A DNA stretch of 64,000 bases from positions 434,001 to 498,000 of the forward strand of contig NZ_PZZN01000001.1 of assembly GCF_003046295.1 (NCBI RefSeq), read 5' to 3'. Made by a program: the position numbers and the translations under genes. The DNA comes from Sphingomonas aerolata (GTDB lineage: Bacteria > Pseudomonadota > Alphaproteobacteria > Sphingomonadales > Sphingomonadaceae). Position 1 is the first letter of the stretch. Each line of letters starts with the position of its first letter. Below, piece after piece: positions 55,178-62,495 of the stretch. A model generated the notes under the pieces. It made no database searches. It was given only the letters and a program-made list of their open reading frames with translations, and was not told the origin of the DNA.

Positions 55178-55290
55178 CTCCCCCCTCCCGCAAGCGGGAG
55201 GGGTCGGGGGTGGGCGCCCGCTATCCTCGGGCGGTATCGTTGGGGGCGAACGCGTGCCCACCCCCGGCCCCTCCCGCCTGCGGGAGGGGC
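55178..55290. repeat. Nested palindromic repeat, copy B (between metF and metH1)
   Basis: The layout is the same as copy A: a CCCTCCCGCAAGCGGGAGGG hairpin, then GGTGGGCGCCCGCTATCC, a GTTGGGGGCGAACGCG middle, and a closing CCCTCCCGCCTGCGGGAGGG hairpin. It reaches from 6 bp after the metF stop to 8 bp before the metH1 start. It differs from copy A by scattered substitutions and small length changes, so neither copy looks brand new. Confidence 0.85.
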
Positions 55291-55296
55291 GGTGAA

Positions 55297-56241
55297 TTAC
55301 GCCGCAGCGACCTTTTCGCTCGGCTTCGCGCGGACGCCGAGCATGTGACAGATAGCATAGGCGAGTTCGGCGCGGTTGAGTGTGTAGAAGTGGAAATCCT
55401 TCACGCCCCCCGCATAGAGCCGCCGGCACATCTCGGCTGCGATCGTCGCCGCGACCAGCTGTCGGGCCGCCGGATGATCGTCGAGCCCCTCGAACAGCCG
55501 GTCCATCCAGGCCGGGATCTCCGCCCCGCACGCGCTCGCGAACTTGCGCGTCTGCGCGACGTTCGAGACGGGGAGGATACCGGGCAGGATCTGCGCGGTG
55601 ATTCCCGCTGCGGCCACCCGGTCGCGGAACCGGAAATAGGCTTCCGGCGAGAAGAAGAACTGCGTGATCGCCCGCGTCGCGCCCGCGTCGAGCTTGCGCT
55701 TGAGGTTGTCGAGATCGACGTCATGCCCGCCGGATTCGGGGTGGCATTCGGGATAGGCCGCGACCGAAATCTCGAACGGATGCAACCGCGCCAGCCCGGC
55801 GACCAGCGCCGCCGCATTCTCATAGCCGCCGGGATGCGCCTGATAGGGCTGACCCAGCGTCGGCATGTCGCCGCGCAGGGCGACGATGTGCCGTACGCCT
55901 GCCGCCCAATATTCCTCGGCAACCTGGTCGATCTCGGCCTTGGTCGCCTCGACGCAGGTCAGGTGCGCGGCGGCGTTCATCGACGTCTCGCGCTGGATCC
56001 GCGCAACGGTCGCGTGCGTCCGCTCGCGCGTCGACCCGCCCGCGCCATAGGTCACCGACACGAAATCGGGACCGAGCGGCTCGAGCGTGCGGATCGCATC
56101 CCAAAGCTGGGCTTCCATCTTCTCGCTCTTTGGCGGGAAGAATTCGAAGCTGATCCCCACGTCGCCCGCGAGGTCGGCAAAGAGCGGTTCTTCGAGCGCA
56201 CGCCGCGCCTCGGCCAGTTGGGGAATAGTGATTGTCGTCAT
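55297..56241 (-). CDS. metF: 5,10-methylenetetrahydrofolate reductase
   Basis: The 314-residue flavoprotein has the family signatures ISFEFFPPKSEKMEAQLW, FVSVTYGAGGSTRERTHATV, HLTCVEATKAEIDQV and the NADH-binding IVALRGDMPTLG. It provides 5-methyltetrahydrofolate for methionine synthase, whose two genes follow directly. The ATG overlaps the stop of the ArsR-methyltransferase gene (ATGA), so regulator and enzyme are translationally coupled. Confidence 0.96.
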   Translation of the reverse strand: MTTITIPQLAEARRALEEPLFADLAGDVGISFEFFPPKSEKMEAQLWDAIRTLEPLGPDFVSVTYGAGGSTRERTHATVARIQRETSMNAAAHLTCVEATKAEIDQVAEEYWAAGVRHIVALRGDMPTLGQPYQAHPGGYENAAALVAGLARLHPFEISVAAYPECHPESGGHDVDLDNLKRKLDAGATRAITQFFFSPEAYFRFRDRVAAAGITAQILPGILPVSNVAQTRKFASACGAEIPAWMDRLFEGLDDHPAARQLVAATIAAEMCRRLYAGGVKDFHFYTLNRAELAYAICHMLGVRAKPSEKVAAA

Positions 56242-57191
56242 GCCGCCTTCACCTCACGCAAACTCAGGCCAATCCTGCGGCCGAGCCATAATTTCACCGT
56301 CAGCTCACCGCCCTCGAGCGTCTCGACGCGCACGGTCTGCAAACCCGCCGCGTCGAACCAAGCCGTCATCTGATCGTCGGCAAAGCCGAGGCGCGTATGC
56401 GCATCGCTCAGCCGCAATTCCTCGCGGTCGTGGCTCGCGAAATCCGCGATCAGCAACCGCCCGCCCGGCGCCAGCACGCGCGCCGCCTCGCGGACTGCGG
56501 CGCCCGGCTGCTGCGCGAAATGGAGCACGTGATGCAGGATCGCGACGTCCGCCGCCCCGTCGTCGAGCGGCAGCGCGTACAGATCCGCCTGCCGCAATTC
56601 GGCATGTGCCATGTCGTGCAGCTTGGCGCGCGCCAGACGCAGCATCTCCGAACTGCGATCGATCCCCAGCGCCAGTCGGGCATGGCCACCGAACAGCTCG
56701 AGCATCCGGCCCGTCCCCGTGCCGATGTCGATCAGCGTCCCGACCCGCGCATCGCCGAGCATCGCCGCCATCGCCGCCTCGACCTCGCTTTCGGCGACGT
56801 GCAGCGAACGGATCGCATCCCATTCGTCGGCATGCCCCTCGAACCACGCCGCCGCGCTCGCCGCCCGATCGGCGCGCACCGCAGCAAGCCGCGCCGCGTC
56901 GGCAACCGCCCAGTGATCGGGTTCAGCCTTGGCCCAGCTATCGAGAGCGGCAGCGACCGGATCGACGACATCGCTGCGCCCCACGCCGACGAATACCCAG
57001 CTGCCCTCCTTGCGACGCTCCGCCAGACCGGCATCGCACAGGATCTTCACATGGCGCGACACGCGCGGCTGGCTCTGCCCGAGCACCTGCGCGAGTTCGC
57101 CAACCGACAGCTCCATGCGACGCAGAAGCGCGAGAATGCGCAATCGGGTCGCATCCGCCATCGCACGGAAGATTTCGAGCGCCATCGTCAT
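56238..57191 (-). CDS. ArsR-family regulator fused to a SAM-dependent methyltransferase domain
   Basis: The 317-residue protein has an N-terminal ArsR winged helix (LEIFRAMADATRLRILALL, VLGQSQPRVSRHVKILCDAGLAE, KEGSWVFVGVG). A linker and a Rossmann methyltransferase domain follow, with SAM motif I VGTLIDIGTGTGRMLELF and later ADVAILHHVLHFAQQP. No ArsR metal-binding cysteines are seen, so SAM or S-adenosylhomocysteine is the likely signal, as for SahR-type regulators of methionine genes. It heads the metF-metH operon with a perfect palindrome next to its start (ATG at 57191 or 57185). It probably represses its own operon. Confidence 0.92.
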   Translation of the reverse strand: MTMALEIFRAMADATRLRILALLRRMELSVGELAQVLGQSQPRVSRHVKILCDAGLAERRKEGSWVFVGVGRSDVVDPVAAALDSWAKAEPDHWAVADAARLAAVRADRAASAAAWFEGHADEWDAIRSLHVAESEVEAAMAAMLGDARVGTLIDIGTGTGRMLELFGGHARLALGIDRSSEMLRLARAKLHDMAHAELRQADLYALPLDDGAADVAILHHVLHFAQQPGAAVREAARVLAPGGRLLIADFASHDREELRLSDAHTRLGFADDQMTAWFDAAGLQTVRVETLEGGELTVKLWLGRRIGLSLREVKAA

Positions 57192-57198
57192 GGGAAGT

Positions 57199-57220
57199 CA
57201 TATAAAGAATTCTTTATATG
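57199..57220. promoter_or_regulatory. Perfect 22-bp palindrome, operator of the met operon
   Basis: The half-site CATATAAAGAA is followed by its exact reverse complement with no spacer. It ends 8 bp before the regulator's first ATG and is A+T-rich, so it should overlap the promoter. Its length and symmetry fit a dimeric ArsR-type repressor, presumably the fusion protein encoded next to it. The rest of the 207-bp gap up to 57398 holds no gene that I see. Confidence 0.7.
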
Positions 57221-57398
57221 AGGTCAACGCAGGCCGTGGCGTGCCGCTGGAGGAATGCTGGCCCCAGGCACGTCCCGACCTCGACGGATCGGAAACGCTT
57301 GGTCCGCGTTCGAACACGCGATGAACTGGAAAGCGTCCGGCTCACAAGCGTCAGGTCCGCCCGGATCGACGCCGAATTTGATGATGGGAGTGTTATTC

Positions 57399-57770
57399 AT
57401 GAAGAAGTTTCTGATCCCCGCGCTGGTCCTGACGGCCGGCCTCGCAGCGTGCAGCAACAATGCGCAGAACGAGACCGCGGAAGCCGCGAACGCCATCGCG
57501 GCGGACGCAAGCGCGACGACCCAGAACGCGGTCGCCGATGTCGATGCCGCCAGCGACCGTGCGCTCGGCTCGGCTGAAGCATCGCTCGACAATGCCGGTG
57601 CGCGCATGGACAACGCCGCTGACCGTCTCGACGCCAGCGCCGACCGCGCCGGCGACCGCGCAGAGGCCAACGCCGACCGTGCGGGTGCCGCGATCAACAA
57701 CAGCGCCGACCGCGCAGCAGACGCCACGGGTAACGCACTGACCCGCGCCGGCAATGCGATCAAGGACTGA
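57399..57770 (+). CDS. Small lipoprotein with Ala/Asp/Arg-rich repeats
   Basis: The 123-residue precursor follows GATGGGAGTGTTATTC and has a lipoprotein signal (MKKFLIPALVLTAGLAAC, lipobox LAAC). The mature part is low-complexity and helical, with near-repeats of the type ADRAG/ADRAA (NAADRLDASADRAGDRAEAN, then ADRAGAAINNSADRAADATG), suggesting an amphipathic or coiled-coil rod in the periplasm. I do not recognise a functional family; proteins like this are common in sphingomonads. It is divergent from the met operon. Confidence 0.8.
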   Translation: MKKFLIPALVLTAGLAACSNNAQNETAEAANAIAADASATTQNAVADVDAASDRALGSAEASLDNAGARMDNAADRLDASADRAGDRAEANADRAGAAINNSADRAADATGNALTRAGNAIKD

Positions 57771-57820
57771 TCCCCGTCACAGACCGCCCCGCACCGCGTC
57801 GTCCGACCGCGATCCGGTCG

Positions 57821-58108
57821 ATGGTCCTGCGCTCCCGGCCTGCCTGGTCGGGACGCGGACTATCGGCAGGAGTCGCTTCTGGCGGCCGGCTCGGGGCGGT
57901 TCTGTCTCTGGCCCTGCTGGGCGCCTGTTCCCCGACTCCGGAACAACCCGGCGCGGTCACGCGGGACGAGGCAGCGCAACTCAACGATGCCGCGACCATG
58001 CTCGACGCGAACAGCATGCGCACCGACGGCCTGCCCCCTATTGGCAACTCGACCGCTGACGGCACGACACCGTCCCCCTCCTCCTCGCAAAGCGACCAGC
58101 CCCAATGA
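57821..58108 (+). CDS. Small putative lipoprotein coupled to an aldo/keto reductase
   Basis: The 95-residue product has an Arg-containing N-terminus, a hydrophobic segment and a lipobox (LGAVLSLALLGACSPTPEQP), followed by DEAAQLNDAATMLDANSMRT and a Ser/Thr/Pro-rich tail. The AAQLNDAAxMLD pattern recurs in small lipoproteins of sphingomonads, but its function is unknown. The stop overlaps the next ATG (ATGA). The start could also be further downstream. Confidence 0.6.
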   Translation: MVLRSRPAWSGRGLSAGVASGGRLGAVLSLALLGACSPTPEQPGAVTRDEAAQLNDAATMLDANSMRTDGLPPIGNSTADGTTPSPSSSQSDQPQ

Positions 58109-59073
58109 TGAATCGCCGCCTCGGCTCGACCGATCTCAAGATCGCCCCCCTCGTTCTCGGGGGGAACGTGTTCGGATGGACAGCGGACAAGACCGCCAGC
58201 TTTGCGGTCCTCGATGCGTTTGTCGCGGGTGGCGGGACGATGATCGACACCGCCGACATGTATTCGTCATGGGTGGACGGCCATGAGGGTGGCGAATCCG
58301 AAACCATGATCGGCGACTGGCTGCGGACGAGCGGCAGGCGCGATGACGTGCTGATCGCGACCAAGGTCGGCATGTTGCCGGGTGAAGGCGGCGAAAAACT
58401 CCAGCCGGCGCGTATCGCGGCAGCGGCCGAAGCATCGCTCAAGCGTCTCGGCACGGATCGCATCGATCTCTATTATGCGCATCAGGATGACGACACGGTG
58501 CCGCAGGAGGCTGTCCTCGAGGCCTTCGGCAAGCTCGTCGATGCCGGAAAGGTGCGCGTCATCGGCGCGTCGAACTTCCACGCCGCACGCCTGAAGTCTG
58601 CGGTGGACGCCGCAAAGGCCAGCGACCTGCCGCGCTATCATGTCCTCCAGCCCGAATATAATCTCGTCAGCCGCGACAAGTTCGAAGGCGAATTGCAGGA
58701 CTATTGCGTGACCGAGAATATCGGCGTCCTTCCCTATTACGGTCTCGCGTCGGGCTTCCTCACCGGCAAATACCGCACGCCCGACGATCTGGGCGCAAGC
58801 GTTCGTGGCGGTGGCATGCGCGACCTCCTCGACGGAAAGGGGAAGGCAGTCCTCGAGGCGATGGATGCGGTCGTCTCGAACACGGGTGCCAGCCACGCTC
58901 AGATCGCGCTCGCGTGGCTCTTGGCACAGCCCGGAATTACCGCACCGATCGCAAGCGCGACCAGCGCGCGTCAGATCGAGGATCTTCTGCCCGCCATGAC
59001 GCTTGAGCTATCTGACGAGCAGCTTTCGGCCTTGACGCTGGCGGGGGGCGTGATGCGTCCCGCGCCCGGGTGA
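58105..59073 (+). CDS. Aldo/keto reductase
   Basis: The 322-residue enzyme has the AKR catalytic tetrad: Asp48 and Tyr53 in MIDTADMYSSW, Lys87 in IATKVGM, and His126 in DLYYAHQDDD. It also has the NADPH-binding PGITAPIASATSARQIEDLL at the C-terminus. It reduces an aldehyde or ketone with NADPH; the substrate is unknown. Start and stop are normal. It overlaps the small lipoprotein gene, which suggests joint expression but no clear joint function. Confidence 0.93.
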   Translation: MMNRRLGSTDLKIAPLVLGGNVFGWTADKTASFAVLDAFVAGGGTMIDTADMYSSWVDGHEGGESETMIGDWLRTSGRRDDVLIATKVGMLPGEGGEKLQPARIAAAAEASLKRLGTDRIDLYYAHQDDDTVPQEAVLEAFGKLVDAGKVRVIGASNFHAARLKSAVDAAKASDLPRYHVLQPEYNLVSRDKFEGELQDYCVTENIGVLPYYGLASGFLTGKYRTPDDLGASVRGGGMRDLLDGKGKAVLEAMDAVVSNTGASHAQIALAWLLAQPGITAPIASATSARQIEDLLPAMTLELSDEQLSALTLAGGVMRPAPG

Positions 59074-59091
59074 CCGGGCGCGGTCTATGCC

Positions 59092-59478
59092 TCAGCGAAA
59101 ATGGTTAACAAGGTTCGAATAGTCGTAGGGTTTCTGAAAGAAGGCGACGCCGTCGGGCAGACCTGCGGCTTTGCTCGGCCGCTGGCCGGACGTGACGACG
59201 ACCTGGATCTGCGGCCAGCGCCGGCGGATGATCGTTGCGAGGGCCAGCCCGTCCATCGAGCCCGGCATGTCGATATCGGTGAATACCGCCGCGACATCGT
59301 CACGCGACGTCAAAATCGCCATCGCCTCGTCCGCATCGCCAGCGACGAGCGTCGACAGTCCGGCATCCTCGATCCGCGCCGTTGCGGTGATTTGAACAAG
59401 CAGATGATCTTCGACGATCAGAACGATCCCCGCAACGGGGCGTCTGATCAATGGCGGTGCGAACAATGGAAACCCCAT
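59092..59478 (-). CDS. Single-domain response regulator
   Basis: The 128-residue protein is a receiver domain without an output domain: VLIVEDHLLVQITATARIED, the phospho-acceptor Asp in VFTDIDMPGSMDGL (about residue 68), the Thr/Ser position in VVVTSGQ and the Lys in FFQKPYDYSNLV. The ATG at 59478 is used; an upstream TTG at 59484 is less likely. Such proteins act through protein contacts in phosphorelays. No histidine kinase is nearby. The 172 bases upstream, to the end of the next gene, hold no other gene. Confidence 0.9.
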   Translation of the reverse strand: MGFPLFAPPLIRRPVAGIVLIVEDHLLVQITATARIEDAGLSTLVAGDADEAMAILTSRDDVAAVFTDIDMPGSMDGLALATIIRRRWPQIQVVVTSGQRPSKAAGLPDGVAFFQKPYDYSNLVNHFR

Positions 59479-59650
59479 ACACAAATTCAGGGTCGGCTCA
59501 CGATCGGTCCGCCTGAGGCAGGTCGGGACGCGTGAGGCGCGAACCCGCTATGAACGGTCGGCGGCGAATTCGGACGCATCACCAACGCGGATTTTCATCG
59601 CATCGCCTGCGTCCTGTCGCATTCCCGGCGCGTCCAGCCGTATCGGCCCC

Positions 59651-61036
59651 TCAGTCGCCGACGAACGTCAGGGCCGAGATGCGACGCTCGCGTTCGTTGA
59701 CGATCAACGCCCGGCCCGCGGGGGCTGCGGAACGCTGCGGGCAATCCGCGCGGAAGCATCCGCGACAGCCAATGCCGATCGGCATGGCCGCGCCCGTCAG
59801 ATCGATACCGCTCGCAGCGACCAGCCCGCGCGCGAGTGCCGCCTCGACCCCCAGTCCGATCGCAAATTCGGCGCGCACCGCGCCGAAGCGACGCCCCTGC
59901 GGACGCACCGTCCGCGCCATCGTCAGCCAGCGCGCACCGTCCTCCATCTCGACCAGCTGCACCACCAGGTCCCCCGGACGATCGAACGCGTGATGGAGCT
60001 GCCACAGCGGGCACCGGCCTTCCGCCTCGACCAGTGCCGCGCCGCTCGCGCCGGGATAGCGCTTCGACGCCTGCCCGGCGCGGTCGATCCGGATCATGAA
60101 GAAGGGGAGCCCCCGCGCACCCACCCGCTGCAACGTCGTCAGCCGGTGCGCGACCTGCTCGAACCCTGCGCCGAACCGTCGCTGCAGCAGTTCGATGTCG
60201 TAGCCGGTTGCCTCGCAACCGCGCAGGAACCGCGCATAGGGCATCATCACCGCCGCCGCGAAATAGCTCAGCAGATGGCGTCGATACAGCCGCTCGGCGG
60301 CCCGGTCGGTAAAGCCTGCGGCCTTAGCCAGCGCATCGACCTCCGCCTGCGCCTCGATCTGACCAAGCTGGAACGCGACTGCGAAGGTCCGTGATGCAGG
60401 GTCGAGCACCTCGCTCAGTTGCAGCTGCCGGGCATGGAGATCGAGCCGCCGCAACGTGTCGGGCAGCACGTCAGCGGGCAGGACGCGGATCGTGATGCCA
60501 TGTTTGGCGCGCAGACGCTCGGTGATCGCCCCGTAAAGGTCGCCGGCACCCAGCCGCAGCTCGTCCGCCAGCGCTTCGGCGGCGGCGTCGAGATCGGCAA
60601 AGTGATTCCGCCACCGCTCGATCTCGCGGCGCACCAGTGCGACCGGGTCGTCGGATGGCGCAATCGCACCATCCCCCTCCCCCATCCGGTCGAACACGCG
60701 CGCAAAGGCCTCGGCACCACCGGGCGCGCTGGCCAGCCATTCCTCGACCTCGTTGCGGTCGATCGCCAGGTCGGCGAACATGGGGTGCGCCAGACGACGG
60801 CGGATCGCCTCCGAACCGCCGCCCGGTTCGGCCGCAGCCAGGGTGCGCGGATCGAAGTCGAAGCTTTCCGCCAGTTTGATCAATAGCGTTGCGGAAATCG
60901 GCCGCTGGTTGCGCTCGACCAGATTAAGGTAGCTCGGGCTGATCGAAAGCATCTCCGCCATCGCGGCCTGGGTCAGTCCGGCCCCGCGTCGCAGCCGCCT
61001 GATCGCGTGCCCTGCCAGTAATTTGCGCTCGGCCAT
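59651..61036 (-). CDS. XRE-family regulator with ImmA/IrrE-like and DUF2083 domains (ScfR/RamB-like)
   Basis: The 461-residue protein has an N-terminal helix-turn-helix (IRRLRRGAGLTQAAMAEMLSIS, PSYLNLVERNQRPISATLL). A middle region resembles the ImmA/IrrE domain (AVAFQLGQIEAQ, RHLLSYFAAAVMMPYARFL), and a C-terminal Cys-rich domain contains IGIGCRGCFRADCPQRSAAP. This architecture is that of RamB/ScfR regulators of acetate, glyoxylate or propionate metabolism, which sense acyl-CoA compounds. The target genes are not evident nearby. It is monocistronic. Confidence 0.92.
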   Translation of the reverse strand: MAERKLLAGHAIRRLRRGAGLTQAAMAEMLSISPSYLNLVERNQRPISATLLIKLAESFDFDPRTLAAAEPGGGSEAIRRRLAHPMFADLAIDRNEVEEWLASAPGGAEAFARVFDRMGEGDGAIAPSDDPVALVRREIERWRNHFADLDAAAEALADELRLGAGDLYGAITERLRAKHGITIRVLPADVLPDTLRRLDLHARQLQLSEVLDPASRTFAVAFQLGQIEAQAEVDALAKAAGFTDRAAERLYRRHLLSYFAAAVMMPYARFLRGCEATGYDIELLQRRFGAGFEQVAHRLTTLQRVGARGLPFFMIRIDRAGQASKRYPGASGAALVEAEGRCPLWQLHHAFDRPGDLVVQLVEMEDGARWLTMARTVRPQGRRFGAVRAEFAIGLGVEAALARGLVAASGIDLTGAAMPIGIGCRGCFRADCPQRSAAPAGRALIVNERERRISALTFVGD

Positions 61037-61227
61037 TCCGCCTCCCCGTCCTTGTCACGATAGTTACAGAGACACAGAGTCCGCGCAACGCCCAACGACA
61101 GCACAACCCGGCCAGGCTGCCGATCATGCTTCCAAACCCCGCAAACCTCAGGCTTTATGATGCCATCGCCGCCCCGGTTGCTCGAGTTTGTAAACGGGGA
61201 GACACATTCGCCATGAAGGAGATGGGC

Positions 61228-61386
61228 ATGACGACCGAACCAATGCGCGCCCGCGCCGTTTTCTCGACCGCAGATTTCGAATTGCTCAAGGAAGCGATTG
61301 GGGAATTGATCACGAAGGTTTCGGTCGACGACGTCAAATTGAGCCGCCTCAGCGCACTGTATCACCGGCTCGGCCGACTCGGCTGA
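61228..61386 (+). CDS. Small protein of unknown function
   Basis: The ATG at 61228 has a strong AAGGAG six bases upstream. It gives a 52-residue product (MTTEPMRARAVFSTADFELL onward, ending in LSALYHRLGRLG) with two probable helices. In-frame ATGs at 61213 and 61126 would lengthen it but have weaker sites. I do not recognise a family. Divergent from the ScfR-like gene; the 190 bases between hold nothing else clear. Confidence 0.55.
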   Translation: MTTEPMRARAVFSTADFELLKEAIGELITKVSVDDVKLSRLSALYHRLGRLG

Positions 61387-61532
61387 CCGCCACCGTTCGA
61401 CGGGCATTTTGCCAATAGGCACGCGCGTCGGATCGAGCGATTTCCTGGGGAGGAAAAGGGCCCATTGGTGCACAGGCATCGATGGGCTTTTCCGCGTCTG
61501 GCCGACGCCACCGTCCTCGCCTAGGAGGCGGT

Positions 61533-62495
61533 ATGGCCGATGGAATTCTCAACAAGATCAAGGACGATATCGTCCTTTACGGTGCGCTTGCCGCCAATCT
61601 CGGCATTGCCGTCGCAAAGTTCGTCGCCGCGGGGCTGACCGGATCGTCGTCGATGCTGACCGAGGGTGTCCATTCGCTGGTCGACAGCGGCAATCAGGTC
61701 CTGCTGCTGTATGGCCAATCGCGGGCGAAGCAGCCGGCGGATGCGGCCCACCCGTTCGGCTATGGCCGCGAGCTCTATTTCTGGGCGTTCGTCGTCGCGA
61801 TCCTCATCTTCGCGGTGGGCGCGGGCGTGTCGATCTATGAAGGGTATCGGCACATGCTGCGGCCTGAGCCGCTCTCCGACCCTCTCATCGCCTATATCGT
61901 TCTGGGCGTCGCTGTCCTGCTCGAGGGTACGAGCTGGACGATCGCGGTCCGGGAATTCGCCAAGTCCAAGGGGGATTCGGGCTGGTGGACCGCGATCCAT
62001 CGCTCGAAGGACCCGGCAGGCTTCATCGTCCTGTTCGAGGATTCGGCGGCGCTGGCGGGGCTGATGATCGCCGGGCTCGGCATCTGGGCCAGCCACGCCT
62101 TTGCCGACCCCCGGATCGACGGCGTCGCGTCGATCCTGATCGGCCTGATCCTCGCGCTGGTCGCGGTGATCCTCGCCCGCGAATCGAAGGGGTTGCTGAT
62201 CGGCGAACGTGCGGACTCCGCCGTGATTGCGACGATTCGCGGCATCGTCGCGGCGCACCCTGGAATCGCCGCGGTGAACCATGTCCGGACGATCCACACC
62301 GCACCCGACAGCATCTTCGCCGCGATCAGCGCGGACTTTGTCGACACGCTGACGATGGGCGAAGGCGAGACGATGATCGAGGCGATGGAAGGCGAGCTCC
62401 GCGCTGCGGTGCCGATGCTCGCCTCGATCTATATCCGTCCCGAAAAGCGTGAGGACGCCGTCGTGGTTCACGAGGGCGTCCCGGAGGATCAATAG
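61533..62495 (+). CDS. Cation diffusion facilitator (CDF) family transporter
   Basis: The 320-residue membrane protein follows AGGAGGCGGT. It has the CDF pattern of TM helices: GALAANLGIAVAKFVAAGLTG, then SSSMLTEGVHSLVDSGNQVLLL with the HxxxD metal-site motif in TM2, and LFEDSAALAGLMIAGLGIW with a further acidic metal ligand. A C-terminal cytoplasmic domain follows (VNHVRTIHTAPDSIFAAISAD). It exports a divalent cation such as Zn2+ in exchange for protons; the metal cannot be specified. It converges with proS, the two coding regions overlapping by 7 bp. Confidence 0.92.
   Translation: MADGILNKIKDDIVLYGALAANLGIAVAKFVAAGLTGSSSMLTEGVHSLVDSGNQVLLLYGQSRAKQPADAAHPFGYGRELYFWAFVVAILIFAVGAGVSIYEGYRHMLRPEPLSDPLIAYIVLGVAVLLEGTSWTIAVREFAKSKGDSGWWTAIHRSKDPAGFIVLFEDSAALAGLMIAGLGIWASHAFADPRIDGVASILIGLILALVAVILARESKGLLIGERADSAVIATIRGIVAAHPGIAAVNHVRTIHTAPDSIFAAISADFVDTLTMGEGETMIEAMEGELRAAVPMLASIYIRPEKREDAVVVHEGVPEDQ

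Noticed and set aside
53987..55290. The paired palindromic repeats as a composite transposon or IS pair around metH1
   Set aside because: They are in direct orientation, only about 120 bp long, and encode no transposase; metH1 between them is a native operon gene.
57192..57398. SAM or cobalamin riboswitch upstream of the met operon
   Set aside because: The distance between the palindrome and the start codon is only 8 bases, leaving no room for an aptamer in the leader.
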